Shown here: in pieces, positions 5,780-5,958 of the stretch
Layout: every line of letters starts with the position of its first letter
How positions within the stretch are numbered: position 1 is the first letter of the stretch
From: Atribacterota bacterium
GTDB lineage: Bacteria > Atribacterota > Phoenicimicrobiia > Phoenicimicrobiales > Phoenicimicrobiaceae
Length of the DNA: 5,958 nt
Reading direction: 5' to 3'
NCBI GenBank assembly: GCA_030668465.1
Contig: DAOUTX010000072.1
Coordinates: forward strand, 1-5,958
Notes under the pieces: model-generated
Told to the model about the DNA's origin: nothing
Seen by the model: the letters and a program-made list of their open reading frames with translations, nothing else
The model's database searches: none
Program-made: the position numbers and the translations under genes

Positions 5780-5785
5780 CCTCCT
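5780..5785 (-). promoter_or_regulatory. Ribosome-binding site of the formate dehydrogenase gene (supports GTG start)
   Basis: A full AGGAGG on the minus strand lies 10 nt before the GTG at 5767-5769. It is the strongest Shine-Dalgarno match in the window and fixes the start, consistent with the [2Fe-2S] domain beginning directly afterwards. Confidence 0.85.
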
Positions 5786-5823
5786 ATTTTTAAAACTTTT
5801 CTGTCTAAATAATTAAAAACTAT

Positions 5824-5958
5824 CTATTTTTTTACTATTGCTTTAAATTTACATACTTCATAGCAAAAACCACATTGTATACATTTATCCTGGTCTAATT
5901 TGTGGGGTTGCTTCTTCTCGCCACTTATGGCATCAGCCGGGCAAGCTTTTAGACACAA
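5824..5958 (-). CDS. NuoF/HydB-type NAD(P)-dependent oxidoreductase subunit, C-terminal end (partial)
   Basis: Only the last 44 residues and the TAG stop are present; the gene continues past the window edge. The fragment begins at CLKACPADAISGEKK, holding the last two cysteines of one [4Fe-4S] motif, and continues to a complete second motif, CIQCGFCYEVC, ending in a Lys-rich tail. The segment CPADAISGEKKQPH...DQDKC is typical of the two-cluster ferredoxin extension at the C-terminus of NuoF-like subunits of bifurcating or NADP-reducing hydrogenases (HydB, HndC) and of formate dehydrogenase beta subunits. These subunits bind FMN and NAD(P) and accept electrons from the catalytic subunit. It lies 54 bp upstream of the formate dehydrogenase gene on the same strand. 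A stand-alone ferredoxin cannot be excluded from the fragment alone, but the linker sequence makes the NuoF-like reading much more likely. Confidence 0.85.
   Translation of the reverse strand: MCLKACPADAISGEKKQPHKLDQDKCIQCGFCYEVCKFKAIVKK

Overview
The window is AT-rich DNA from a bacterium, almost certainly a strict anaerobe. All recognisable genes lie on the minus strand, so the text reads from the high-coordinate end downward. The gene set (a modular formate dehydrogenase with a NuoF-type partner, its cofactor-maturation genes and a [NiFe]-hydrogenase maturation gene) and a small RNase H-fold protein resembling the clostridial YqgF-like family suggest a Clostridia-like Firmicute or an uncultured anaerobic lineage such as Atribacterota. 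The lineage call is inference and of low confidence.

Layout in transcription order. 5958-5824 is the C-terminal tail of a NuoF/HydB-type flavoprotein ending in ferredoxin-like [4Fe-4S] motifs; it is cut by the window edge. 5769-3070 is a complete 899-residue formate dehydrogenase catalytic subunit with a NuoG-like iron-sulfur N-terminus and cysteine, not selenocysteine, at the active site. After a 186-bp gap come mobA (2883-2236, completes the bis-MGD cofactor), fdhD (2224-1451, cofactor sulfuration) and a small RuvC/YqgF-like nuclease-fold gene (1420-1010). These three are spaced by 11 and 30 bp. After a 288-bp gap, hypB (721-56) stands alone between a plausible promoter and a strong rho-independent terminator at the window start.

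How the genes fit together. The catalytic subunit plus the NuoF-like subunit predicts a cytoplasmic NAD(P)-linked, possibly ferredoxin-bifurcating, formate dehydrogenase/CO2 reductase. MobA and FdhD make and activate its Mo/W-bis-MGD centre. HypB implies that the cell also matures a [NiFe] hydrogenase, which is not in the window.

The most unusual feature is non-coding. Both gaps longer than 100 bp carry degenerate tandem 7-bp repeats (2910-2944; 801-835; a T-rich 7-bp periodic tract at 885-933; 978-1019). The last array runs into the 3' end of the nuclease gene and supplies its stop codon. Other points of note are an FdhD without the usual CxxC loop, and an 11-bp perfect inverted repeat inside the nuclease gene. 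No complete new defence or mobile system is visible.
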